Positions 9,297 through 17,511 of a stretch of DNA of 64,000 bases are shown here, in pieces. Positions within the stretch are counted from its first letter, which is position 1. Every line of letters starts with the position of its first letter. The notes beneath the pieces were generated by a model that was given only the letters and a program-made list of their open reading frames with translations, was not told the origin of the DNA and ran no database searches. Position numbers and translations under genes: made by a program. The stretch comes from Bacteroidota bacterium (GTDB lineage Bacteria; Bacteroidota; Bacteroidia; Flavobacteriales; Flavobacteriaceae), in contig JAEWJM010000026.1 in assembly GCA_023386585.1 (NCBI GenBank), positions 7,270 through 71,269 of the forward strand. Direction: 5' to 3'.

Positions 9297-9775
9297 GGCC
9301 TGCCGACAATTGGTTCGACATTTCCGATGGCAGTTGCGTAGCACGGCAAATCACGGAGAAAATTATAACTTTCAGCCACGTAATCGAGCGTGCAATAGTA
9401 ATGTTGAAGTCCGTTTGTCACCATCAACAGCTTCGCATCGAGCGACAAATTATACCGCGCAATCTGGTCAAAAACCTGCTGCGTAATTTTTACTTCCGGC
9501 GCTTTGCATTCGACAAGCAGGCTTATCGAACCGTCGCTTGCGTAAACAACGACGTCGTATCGCTTCAATAGGCCGTTAACGCTGAGCGCTTTTTCAACAT
9601 TAATAAGTGACAACGGGTAATTTTTGTGATCGATCAGATAGCTTACGACATGCTGCCGAACCCATTCTTCGGGCGTCAGGATGACAAATTTTTTGCGGAT
9701 ACGGTCAAAAACCGCCGTTTTATTTTCGCTACTTTTGAAGCGGAAGTCAAATGCCGGAAAGTTGAGCTGCTGCAT
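9293..9775 (-). CDS. HSDR_N-like type I restriction enzyme R-subunit N-terminal domain protein
   Basis: A 160-residue stand-alone domain resembling the nuclease-fold N-terminus of type I restriction HsdR. A PD-(D/E)XK-like core is visible: RYDVVVYASDGSISLLVECKAPEV contains the D...(E)xK pattern at about residues 73-92. There are no helicase domains and no HsdM/S neighbours, so it is not a restriction system. A small protein of this type is common in Bacteroidota next to holA, as here, which is divergent from 9861. It is translationally coupled to the glycosyltransferase. Possibly a DNA-repair or structural nuclease-fold protein; the function is unknown. Confidence 0.8.
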   Translation of the reverse strand: MQQLNFPAFDFRFKSSENKTAVFDRIRKKFVILTPEEWVRQHVVSYLIDHKNYPLSLINVEKALSVNGLLKRYDVVVYASDGSISLLVECKAPEVKITQQVFDQIARYNLSLDAKLLMVTNGLQHYYCTLDYVAESYNFLRDLPCYATAIGNVEPIVGRP

Positions 9776-9860
9776 ACCGCAAATATAAAAGTAATTTTAA
9801 GGTTTATCCGGCGCAAATGCTAAAGTTACTCACAGCTCACGTTAACCTTGTGGATAAAAA

Positions 9861-10865
9861 ATGGAAAAGGTCGCAACTATCGTAAACGATATAAAAAATG
9901 GCAATATCAAGCCGATTTACCTGCTGATGGGCGAGGAGCCGTATTACATCGACAGGATTTCGGCGTACATCGAAGACAATCTGCTGCCCGAAGAGGAAAA
10001 AGGTTTTAATCAACAAGTACTTTACGGCCGCGATGTCAGTATTGACGAGATAGTTTCTGCGTGCCGTCGCTATCCGATGATGGCCGAGCGGCAAGTTGTT
10101 ATAATCAAGGAAGCGCAGGAACTGAGCCGTACGATCGACACGCTGGAGAAATACGCCGAGAATCCGACTCCGTCAACAGTGCTGGTCCTTGGTTATAAGT
10201 ACAAGACCATCGACAAGCGAAAAAAATTGTTGAAGCATATCGAAAAAAACGGACTCGTTTTCGAAAGCAAGAAAATGTACGAAAATCAGGTCGGCGATTG
10301 GATTCGGCGGCTGGTTTCAGGACATGGATATGCGATTGAACCCAAAGCGGCGGCAATGCTGGTTGAATTTCTCGGAAATGACCTTGGCCGGATCAGCAAG
10401 GAAGTTGAAAAACTGATGATAATCCTGGCCAAAGGCGCGACAATTACGCCAAAAGATATCGAAGAAAACATTGGCTTCAGTAAAGATTACAACGTTTTTG
10501 AACTTCGGAAAGCACTCGCACAGCGAAACCAGAAGCGCGCTTACCAGATTGCAAATTATTTCGCCGAAAATCCGCGTGACAATCCACTTGTGATGACGGT
10601 CGGACTCGTATTCAGTTTTTTCGTGGGTGTGCTGCAGTACCATGGACTGAAAGTAAAATCTCCCGAAAAAATCCGCGAAACACTCCGAATCAGTCCGTAT
10701 CAAGTGGCCGATTATGAAGCCGCTGCCAAGAACTTTCCGATGAAAAAAGTCAGCCAAATCGTTGCTTCACTCCGCGATATTGACGTTAAAAGCAAAGGCG
10801 TAGGCGCACATTCGCTGCCAATGTCCGATCTGCTGAAGGAAATGCTCGTGAAAATCTTTATCTGA
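9861..10865 (+). CDS. holA: DNA polymerase III subunit delta
   Basis: A 334-residue clamp-loader delta subunit. The N-terminal domain has the family hallmark PIYLLMGEEPYYIDRI (residues about 17-32), then GRDVSIDEIVSACRRYPMMAERQVVIIKEAQEL. The middle AAA+ lid contains LGNDLGRISKEVEKL and the C-terminal collar has NPLVMTVGLVFSFFVGVLQYH. The subunit opens the beta sliding clamp at replication. There is no Walker A motif, as expected for delta. The length is normal. It is divergent from the HSDR_N gene across 85 bp. Confidence 0.93.
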   Translation: MEKVATIVNDIKNGNIKPIYLLMGEEPYYIDRISAYIEDNLLPEEEKGFNQQVLYGRDVSIDEIVSACRRYPMMAERQVVIIKEAQELSRTIDTLEKYAENPTPSTVLVLGYKYKTIDKRKKLLKHIEKNGLVFESKKMYENQVGDWIRRLVSGHGYAIEPKAAAMLVEFLGNDLGRISKEVEKLMIILAKGATITPKDIEENIGFSKDYNVFELRKALAQRNQKRAYQIANYFAENPRDNPLVMTVGLVFSFFVGVLQYHGLKVKSPEKIRETLRISPYQVADYEAAAKNFPMKKVSQIVASLRDIDVKSKGVGAHSLPMSDLLKEMLVKIFI

Positions 10866-10950
10866 GGTAAATTTATATCAAAAATCGGCGTTAACCTCTT
10901 GCCTGAATCGCCGCATGTGATTATATTTATAGAAAAATAAGCCTCTAATC

Positions 10951-13716
10951 TTGGAATTTCCTTCACTAACTGACTATCGGACGGTTTTTAATGCATTGCC
11001 CGGAGCAAGCGCTTTGTTGCTTCCGAATAGCCCCGAATTTACAATTATTGCTTCCACGGAAGAGTTTGCTGCATTTGGCGGAACAACTCGCGAGCAGATG
11101 GTTGGAAGCAGCCTCTTTACCCATTTTCCGGATAATCCCGATGCGCCCAATGTTTCCGACATCATCCGGGAATCGCTGGTGACCTGCATCCGCTCGGGGC
11201 GAAAAAACGAATTGCCGCTCCAGCGTTACGACATCGCAAATCACGACGGCAGCTTCTCCGAAAAATATTGGACAGTAATCCATTCACCCATACTTGACGA
11301 AAAAGGTGAAATCTCTTTTATAATTCATACCGCGATCGATCTGACCGACCGGATGAATTCCGATTTGAAGGATAAAAAAATCAAGAAGCTCGAGCCCGCG
11401 AACAAGCTTTTCATGCAGTCTTCGGTCGCCATTCACTTATTTATCGGACCTGATCTGATCGTCGAGCTGGCCAACGATCCGACGTTAAAACTTTGGGCCC
11501 GCGATGCGTCAATAATCGGAAAACCACTTCGCGAGGTGCTTCCAGAGCTCGAGAAACAGCATTACATCGGAATCATCGACAATGTCAGGCTCACGGGAAT
11601 TCCATATCACGCTCATGAAGAGCGTGTTGATCTCATCCGCAATGGAAAAGAAGAATCAGGTTATTTCAATTTTGTGCTTCAGCCGTATTATGAAGACGCG
11701 AAATCAATGCCGGTGGGCGTGTTGGCAATGGTCAATGAAGTTACCGATATAATCAAAAACCGAAAGGCGCTTGCCGAAAAGGAACGAAGCCTCGAATTGG
11801 CAGCCGAAATAGGCGATCTTGGCGTTTTTACGATCGATCTTCGAAGCAATACCGTCAGTTATTCGCCCCAGGTGATGGACTGGTTCAGTGTAACGCGACT
11901 GAATCTTCCGCTGGAAGAACTTCTTCAACGCGTGCATCCGGAAGATTACGAAATGGTAACATCGACACTTTCGCGGCTTACGAAAGGTCAGCGATCGTGG
12001 CGTCACGACATTGTGTTCCGCGTTCCGCATCACGACACCGGCAAAATGCAGTACCTGAGATCGATAGGGCAAGTTCAGTTCGAAGACGACGATCCCGTAA
12101 CACTGTCGGGAATCATTCAGGACATTACGATCAGCAAACAATCGCAGGAAGCGCTGCAGCAAAGTGCGCAACGGTTGAAAAGCCTTATCGACAGCGCGCC
12201 TTTTCCTATTGGCGTCTATACAGGCAGGGAAATGCGGATTGAAATGGTAAACCAGGCAATTCTTGATGTTTGGGGCCGCGATGCGAGTGTTGTGGGACGG
12301 ACATATTCCGAAGTTTTACCCGAGCTCATCGGACAAGGCCCGTTTGAGCAATTGGATCAGGTGTACAGCACCGGCAAAGCTTTCCACGCTATTAACACGC
12401 GCGTCGATATTGAAAAAGACGGCCTGCTTTCACCATACTATTTCAACTACAGTTTTACGCCGCTTTTTGATTCACTCGGAAAGGTTTATGGAGTCATGAA
12501 TACGGCAGCAGAAGTAACCGACCTTGTGGTTGCCAAGCAAAAACTGGAACAGAGCGAGCGCAACTTCAGGAACATCATCCTCCAGGCGCCGGTTGCGATG
12601 TGTCTTCTGCGCGGGCCGGAACATCGCGTCGAGATCAGCAACGAATTTATGCTGAAGATCTGGGGAAAAGATATCGATGTCGTAGGAAAACCGATCTTCG
12701 AAATATTGCCGGATGCAAAAGGACAGGGACTTGAAAACATGCTTGAACAGGTTTTTACAACCGGGAAAGCAGTCGCGATGAACGAGCTTCCGGTGCGCTT
12801 GAATAGTTTTGGCAAAGACGAAATTGTCTATCAGAATTTCCTCTATGAACCGTACCGTGATGGCGACGGTGGCATTATCGGAATCATCGCCACTTCACTT
12901 GACGTCACCCAACAGGTAATCGCCAGGCATAAAATCGAGGATGTGGTCAAAGAAAGAACGCGCGAATTGGAACTTGCCAACGAACGCCTTAAGCGATCAA
13001 ACGCCGAACTAGAGCAATTTGCATATATCGCTTCACACGATTTGCAGGAGCCGCTGCGAAAGATCAACCTTTTTACCGAAGGCTTGCAGGAAACACTCGG
13101 CGATGAAAATCCGAAGGCGAGATACCATATGGAAAGAATCGTCAATTCGGTTGGCCGGATGATGAACCTTATCCGGGACATTCTAGAATACTCGCAGCTA
13201 TCCCGCCAGAACGAGGTTTTTGTTGAAACCAATTTGGAAGAGGAAGTTTTTGCCGATGCAATTGCCGATTTTGATGTGGTCTGCGAAGAGAAAAATGCAA
13301 CCATTACCTGCGATTCGCTTCCGGTGATTGAGGCAAATCCGCTTCAGATGGTCCAGCTTTTTGCAAATTTGATTTCGAATTCACTCAAATACAGCAGGGC
13401 AGATGTCGCGCCGAAAATCCATGTGACTGGCGAAAAAATATCGGCGGCAGAAGTGGAGAAGCTCGGACTCAATTCACGGAACACTTATCACAAGATTATT
13501 TTCCGTGACAACGGGATTGGGTTTAATCAGGAATATGCCGACAAGATCTTTAATATCTTCCAGCGGCTTCACGCGAAAAACCAATATGGCGGAACCGGAA
13601 TCGGGCTTGCAATGTGCAAGAAGATTGTCGAAAATCACCACGGATATATCTCCGCAAGCGCAATAGAAGGTGAAGGTGCCGAGTTTACGGTGATCCTTCC
13701 AGAGCACCAGAATTGA
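10951..13716 (+). CDS. Multi-PAS sensor histidine kinase
   Basis: A 921-residue cytoplasmic-type sensor kinase with no membrane segment. Five PAS domains lie at about 10-130, 145-275, 280-400, 405-530 and 540-665; two carry the WxRDASxxG/EVLPEL signature and the third a PAS_3-like IHPED-type motif (RVHPEDYEMV). A short coiled coil follows, then HisKA with phospho-acceptor His696 (IASHDLQEPLRKI), then HATPase_c with N box (FANLISNSLKYS), G1 (FRDNGIGFNQEYADKIFNIFQRL) and G2 (GGTGIGLAMCKKIV). The start must be the TTG at 10951: a stop lies seven codons upstream and the next ATG would remove half of PAS 1. It is an orphan, with no response regulator adjacent. The signal is unknown. Confidence 0.88.
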   Translation: MEFPSLTDYRTVFNALPGASALLLPNSPEFTIIASTEEFAAFGGTTREQMVGSSLFTHFPDNPDAPNVSDIIRESLVTCIRSGRKNELPLQRYDIANHDGSFSEKYWTVIHSPILDEKGEISFIIHTAIDLTDRMNSDLKDKKIKKLEPANKLFMQSSVAIHLFIGPDLIVELANDPTLKLWARDASIIGKPLREVLPELEKQHYIGIIDNVRLTGIPYHAHEERVDLIRNGKEESGYFNFVLQPYYEDAKSMPVGVLAMVNEVTDIIKNRKALAEKERSLELAAEIGDLGVFTIDLRSNTVSYSPQVMDWFSVTRLNLPLEELLQRVHPEDYEMVTSTLSRLTKGQRSWRHDIVFRVPHHDTGKMQYLRSIGQVQFEDDDPVTLSGIIQDITISKQSQEALQQSAQRLKSLIDSAPFPIGVYTGREMRIEMVNQAILDVWGRDASVVGRTYSEVLPELIGQGPFEQLDQVYSTGKAFHAINTRVDIEKDGLLSPYYFNYSFTPLFDSLGKVYGVMNTAAEVTDLVVAKQKLEQSERNFRNIILQAPVAMCLLRGPEHRVEISNEFMLKIWGKDIDVVGKPIFEILPDAKGQGLENMLEQVFTTGKAVAMNELPVRLNSFGKDEIVYQNFLYEPYRDGDGGIIGIIATSLDVTQQVIARHKIEDVVKERTRELELANERLKRSNAELEQFAYIASHDLQEPLRKINLFTEGLQETLGDENPKARYHMERIVNSVGRMMNLIRDILEYSQLSRQNEVFVETNLEEEVFADAIADFDVVCEEKNATITCDSLPVIEANPLQMVQLFANLISNSLKYSRADVAPKIHVTGEKISAAEVEKLGLNSRNTYHKIIFRDNGIGFNQEYADKIFNIFQRLHAKNQYGGTGIGLAMCKKIVENHHGYISASAIEGEGAEFTVILPEHQN

Positions 13717-14244
13717 TCATTTCGATTTTTCGCCAACGAAATAATCGCTTGTGGATTTAAACAGCACATTGAAAGTCGTAAGGCTTCCATAAATGCGCGT
13801 TATGTATTGCTGAAGTTCGATTTTCTCACCGTCGTCGAGTTTGCTCGCGTTGATTTTCTGCTCCATGACACGAAGCCTGTCGCGAACCATCACAATCTTA
13901 TGAAAAAATGTATCGATTGGAACTTCCTTTCCCAGTACGCCCGGTTGCCCCGGATCCATTACAAGTTTCCCGCCTTTCCATTTGTCGGCGATAGGAACCG
14001 CGGGCGCAATGTCGGACCAACGCTGCAATATCGATTTCAGGCTTTTTTCGACGTCGAAAAGGCTGATGGTGTCGACTTCATTCTCAACGGCTTCAATTAC
14101 CTCAAAATCCGAATCCAAAGGAATTGTTTCGAGTCCGCCGTCAATAAAAGTTATCCAATATTCTTTTGCCGAAACATTGGTTACGACACCTTTTCCGAAT
14201 TCATTGTGACTGATGCGCGAACCAATTCCGAGTATGCTTTTCAT
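13717..14244 (-). CDS. Conserved hypothetical protein with PcrA/CarD-like N-terminal Tudor-type domain
   Basis: A 175-residue protein, starting at the ATG at 14244; an in-frame GTG at 14259 is the alternative. Residues about 5-50 (GIGSRISHNEFGKGVVTNVS, then WITFIDGGLETI) closely resemble the Tudor-like tail of the PcrA encoded at 4329-6647 (VGDTVMHERFGKGEIINLEG). The remainder is helical (about 65-170), ending in a region with TTFNVLFKSTSDYFVGEK. I do not recognise the second domain. Its stop abuts the kinase stop with no gap (convergent). The Tudor-type fold is inferred from motif similarity; a role in transcription or repair is a guess. Confidence 0.65.
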   Translation of the reverse strand: MKSILGIGSRISHNEFGKGVVTNVSAKEYWITFIDGGLETIPLDSDFEVIEAVENEVDTISLFDVEKSLKSILQRWSDIAPAVPIADKWKGGKLVMDPGQPGVLGKEVPIDTFFHKIVMVRDRLRVMEQKINASKLDDGEKIELQQYITRIYGSLTTFNVLFKSTSDYFVGEKSK

Positions 14245-14369
14245 CTTGGTATTTTTCACGAAAATAGAAATTGATTTTTAAATGCAGATTTGCATCGCAA
14301 CAATTTTGGACGAAATAATATAAAACGAGTTGCGACAGAGTTCATTAACTTTAGGTCAAAATTTAGCTT

Positions 14370-15131
14370 ATGGTCGAAATTCCGTTGTGGCTTCAGGCAG
14401 CATTATGGGGATTTGTTTCCGGTTCAGCGCTGATCTTGGGCGCTCTGATCGCATGGTTTACAACGGTGCGCCGACAAATTATCGGGATTATCATGGCTTT
14501 TGGAAGCGGTGTCCTGATTTCTGCGCTTGCTTTTGATCTGATGGATGAAGCCTTCAAACGCGGCGGGTTTCCGGCAACCGCATTCGGATTCCTCGCCGGC
14601 GCGACTTTATATTCCGGCGTAAATTATCTTTTGAACCGAAAAGGCGCTAAGCACCGCAAGCGATCAGGAAAGCAGCAGTCCTCTGAAACCGAAGCTTCGG
14701 GAAGCGGCCTCGCTATTGCCTTAGGATCGGTGCTCGACGGAATTCCCGAGTCGATCGCGATCGGTGTCAGCATGATCGAAGGCAGCGCCGTCAGCATTGC
14801 GGCGGTCATTGCCATTTTCCTTTCGAATGTACCAGAAAGCTTGTCGAGTACGTCCGGAATGCGCCAATCCGGGAGATCGGCGAAGTACGTTTTTGGAATA
14901 TGGATCGCAATTACGATCATGTCTTCGCTTGCATCACTTGCCGGCTATAGCATTTTTCGCGACTTTTCACCGGAAGTCATTTCGGCAACGATCGCCATTG
15001 CCGCTGGTGGAATTCTCGCAATGGTTTCCGATACCATGATTCCGGAAGCATTTGAGGATTCCCACGACCTGACCGGAATTGTGACCGTTGGCGGATTTCT
15101 CGCGGCATTTCTTCTTACGAAACTCTCCTGA
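14370..15131 (+). CDS. ZIP-family divalent metal cation transporter
   Basis: A 253-residue ZIP permease of the inner membrane with about eight membrane helices. The central metal-binding helices are clear: SVLDGIPESIAIGVSM (the HNxPEG-type motif of TM4, here with D at the usual His position) and IFLSNVPESLSSTSGM in TM5. A short basic cytoplasmic loop (RKGAKHRKRSGKQQ, about 90-105) replaces the His-rich loop of zinc ZIPs. It imports or equilibrates Zn2+, Fe2+ or Mn2+; the substrate cannot be told. It is a single gene, and its ATG at 14370 directly precedes TM1. Confidence 0.88.
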   Translation: MVEIPLWLQAALWGFVSGSALILGALIAWFTTVRRQIIGIIMAFGSGVLISALAFDLMDEAFKRGGFPATAFGFLAGATLYSGVNYLLNRKGAKHRKRSGKQQSSETEASGSGLAIALGSVLDGIPESIAIGVSMIEGSAVSIAAVIAIFLSNVPESLSSTSGMRQSGRSAKYVFGIWIAITIMSSLASLAGYSIFRDFSPEVISATIAIAAGGILAMVSDTMIPEAFEDSHDLTGIVTVGGFLAAFLLTKLS

Positions 15132-15205
15132 TTTTCAATTGTTTATTTGATCGAATTGAAATAAATCGGTACACGAGGCGTTAATGCTGTTCCAAATCTA
15201 TTAAA

Positions 15206-15364
15206 ATGAAATTCCGACTTTTTCTCCTATTTGCAATTGTAACCGGTTTATCTTCATGCTCTTCTCATTGCAATATCGATAAATGGCGCTGCCGAAGATA
15301 TGTCCACGTTGATGCGATACATTCAAGGCCGGTCGAATTTTCGCTTCCGATTGCGCATTCTTAA
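15206..15364 (+). CDS. Short Cys-containing lipoprotein (52 aa)
   Basis: A 52-codon reading frame starting ATGAAATTCCGA. It encodes a signal peptide with lipobox GLSSC (Cys18), then CSSHC within SSHCNIDKWRCRRY, a basic stretch, and a short C-terminus ending at TAA 15362-15364. The charged start, hydrophobic core and lipobox in the correct order within 20 codons make chance unlikely. Mature protein would be 35 residues with three Cys, including the lipidated one. There is no recognised family. It lies between the ZIP transporter (+74 bp) and the small membrane protein. Confidence 0.6.
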   Translation: MKFRLFLLFAIVTGLSSCSSHCNIDKWRCRRYVHVDAIHSRPVEFSLPIAHS

Positions 15365-15461
15365 TTTTATTGTTTCTTTTCTTTGCGAATTACCCATCGC
15401 CAATCGCTAGGGTTTTAAAATCCGCCAAATTTGACGATATTTGTGACCCTAAAATTTACCA

Positions 15462-15644
15462 ATGGGAATGAACAAAAATACCGTCCTTGGCTGGGCAACG
15501 CTGATAATGATTATAATGGGTCTGATCCTGATCGGCCTTGGCATCTTCCGCTACGATGATGTCGCTGGCTGGGGCTTCGGCGCTGTCGGAGTCGGTTTTC
15601 TTGCCAATGCGTGGGTTTTCAGCAGCCTCAAAGGCCGCGTTTAA
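15462..15644 (+). CDS. Small two-helix membrane protein, CAL67264 family
   Basis: A 60-residue (or 58-residue, if started at the second ATG at 15468) protein with two hydrophobic helices (TLIMIIMGLILIGLGIF and GWGFGAVGVGFLANAWVFSSL) separated by RYDDVA. The pattern matches the small flavobacterial membrane family named after CAL67264, which I recall as commonly located just upstream of an EttA-like ABC-F gene; here that gene begins 23 bp downstream. Function is unknown. MNKN at 15468 is my preferred start. Confidence 0.75.
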   Translation: MGMNKNTVLGWATLIMIIMGLILIGLGIFRYDDVAGWGFGAVGVGFLANAWVFSSLKGRV

Positions 15645-15667
15645 TCGATAACAATAAATCAAACTAT

Positions 15668-17362
15668 ATGTCAGACGATAAGAAGGTGATATTTTCGATG
15701 TCACGCGTCAGCAAGACGTACTCTTCAAGCAACAAGCAAGTACTTAAGGATATTTACCTGAGCTTTTTTTATGGAGCAAAAATCGGTATCCTCGGATTGA
15801 ACGGTTCGGGAAAATCATCTCTTTTGCGCATCATCGCAGGTGTGGATAAAAACTATCAGGGCGACGTTGTTTTTGCGCCAGGTTACCGCGTGGGATATCT
15901 CGAACAGGAACCGCAGCTCGATGAAAACAAAACGGTAATTGAAATTGTTCGCGAAGGCGTTGCCGAAACAATGGCCGTTTTGGATGAATTCAACAAGATT
16001 AATGACCAGTTCGGACTTCCCGAAGTCTACGAAGATCCCGATAAGATGCAGCAGCTGATGGATCGACAAGCAGATCTTCAGGATAAAATTGATGCGATGG
16101 GCGCGTGGGAGATCGATACCAAGCTCGAAATCGCGATGGATGCCTTGCGCACGCCTGAGCCGGATACGCCGATTAGCGTACTTTCTGGCGGAGAACGCCG
16201 TCGCGTGGCACTTTGCCGTTTGCTTTTACAGCAACCCGATGTTTTGCTTCTCGATGAGCCAACAAACCACCTCGATGCCGAAAGTGTTCTTTGGCTTGAG
16301 CAGCACCTGGCGCAATACGCAGGAACCGTGATCGCAGTAACGCACGATCGTTATTTCCTTGACAATGTTGCCGGTTGGATTCTTGAACTTGACCGCGGCG
16401 AAGGAATTCCGTGGAAAGGAAATTATTCTTCGTGGCTGGACCAGAAATCGAGCCGGATGGCGCTTGAGGAAAAAGTCGCTTCAAAACGCAGAAAAACACT
16501 CGAACGCGAGTTGGAATGGGTGAGGCAAGGCGCGAAAGGCCGCCAAACGAAACAGAAAGCGCGTCTTCAGAGCTACGATAAATTATTGAATGAAGATCAA
16601 AAGCAACTCGATGAAAACCTTGAAATCTACATTCCGAACGGGCCTCGTTTGGGAACGAATGTAATCGAAGCAAACAATGTTGCGAAAGCATACGGAGACA
16701 AACTGCTTTATGACAACCTGAATTTCACCTTGCCACAAGCAGGAATCGTCGGGATCATCGGTCCGAATGGCGCCGGTAAAACAACAATCTTCAGGATGAT
16801 CATGGGCGAGGAAACTCCGGATGGCGGATCGTTTAAAGTCGGTGACACGGTTAAAATTGCCTACGTCGATCAATCGCACTCCAACATCAATCCCGATAAA
16901 ACGATTTGGGAGAATTTTGCCGACGGTCAGGAAATGATCATGATGGGAGGAAAGCAGGTCAATTCGCGAGCCTATTTGAGCAGGTTCAATTTTGGAGGAA
17001 GCGACCAGAACAAGAAAGTCTCTATGTTGTCGGGCGGCGAACGGAACCGATTGCACCTCGCAATGACGCTCAAGGAAGAAGGGAATGTCCTGCTTCTGGA
17101 TGAGCCAACCAACGACCTTGACATCAATACGCTTCGAGCACTCGAGGAAGGACTTGAAAACTTCGCCGGATGTGCTGTAATAATTTCGCACGACCGGTGG
17201 TTTTTGGACAGGATCTGCACACACATTCTTGCTTTTGAAGGTAATTCGGAAGTATACTTTTTTGAAGGCAGTTTTTCTGATTATGAAGAAAACAAAAAGA
17301 AGAGACTTGGTGGCGATCTTACACCGAAGCGACTGAAGTACAGAAAATTGATCAGAAACTAA
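15668..17362 (+). CDS. ettA: ABC-F ATPase, EttA-like energy-dependent translational throttle
   Basis: A 564-residue soluble ABC-F protein started at the ATG at 15668 (MSDDKKVIFSM). Two ABC domains: Walker A GLNGSGKS and GPNGAGKT, signatures LSGGERRR and LSGGERNR, Walker B VLLLDEPTNHLD and VLLLDEPTNDLD. Between them lies the P-site tRNA-interacting linker (RKTLERELEWVRQGAKGRQTK). EttA binds the ribosomal E site and gates the first peptide bond according to ATP/ADP. There are no membrane segments. Co-transcribed with the small membrane protein. The length (about 555-565) is typical for EttA rather than for Uup. Confidence 0.92.
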   Translation: MSDDKKVIFSMSRVSKTYSSSNKQVLKDIYLSFFYGAKIGILGLNGSGKSSLLRIIAGVDKNYQGDVVFAPGYRVGYLEQEPQLDENKTVIEIVREGVAETMAVLDEFNKINDQFGLPEVYEDPDKMQQLMDRQADLQDKIDAMGAWEIDTKLEIAMDALRTPEPDTPISVLSGGERRRVALCRLLLQQPDVLLLDEPTNHLDAESVLWLEQHLAQYAGTVIAVTHDRYFLDNVAGWILELDRGEGIPWKGNYSSWLDQKSSRMALEEKVASKRRKTLERELEWVRQGAKGRQTKQKARLQSYDKLLNEDQKQLDENLEIYIPNGPRLGTNVIEANNVAKAYGDKLLYDNLNFTLPQAGIVGIIGPNGAGKTTIFRMIMGEETPDGGSFKVGDTVKIAYVDQSHSNINPDKTIWENFADGQEMIMMGGKQVNSRAYLSRFNFGGSDQNKKVSMLSGGERNRLHLAMTLKEEGNVLLLDEPTNDLDINTLRALEEGLENFAGCAVIISHDRWFLDRICTHILAFEGNSEVYFFEGSFSDYEENKKKRLGGDLTPKRLKYRKLIRN

Positions 17363-17376
17363 ACAATGACAATAAG

Positions 17377-17401
17377 TCCCGGTTAATCCGGGATTTTTTT
17401 T
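17377..17401 (+). terminator. Rho-independent terminator after ettA
   Basis: TCCCGG-TTAA-CCGGGA type hairpin followed by T8, starting 15 bp after the stop codon. Confidence 0.85.
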
Positions 17402-17483
17402 GTCCGATTTTCCCAACCGATACAGTGCCAAAATCTTAACATTACAACTTCCGAAAATCGGATTAACGGCACTATAAAAGCAG

Positions 17484-17491
17484 TATATTTG
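17484..17491 (+). promoter_or_regulatory. Candidate -7 box TATATTTG for the hybrid kinase gene
   Basis: It matches the Bacteroidota sigma -7 consensus TAnnTTTG exactly and lies 20 bp before the ATG at 17512. I do not see a convincing -33 TTG partner. Confidence 0.45.
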
Positions 17492-17511
17492 GCACCATTC
17501 AAGAAAAGAAG

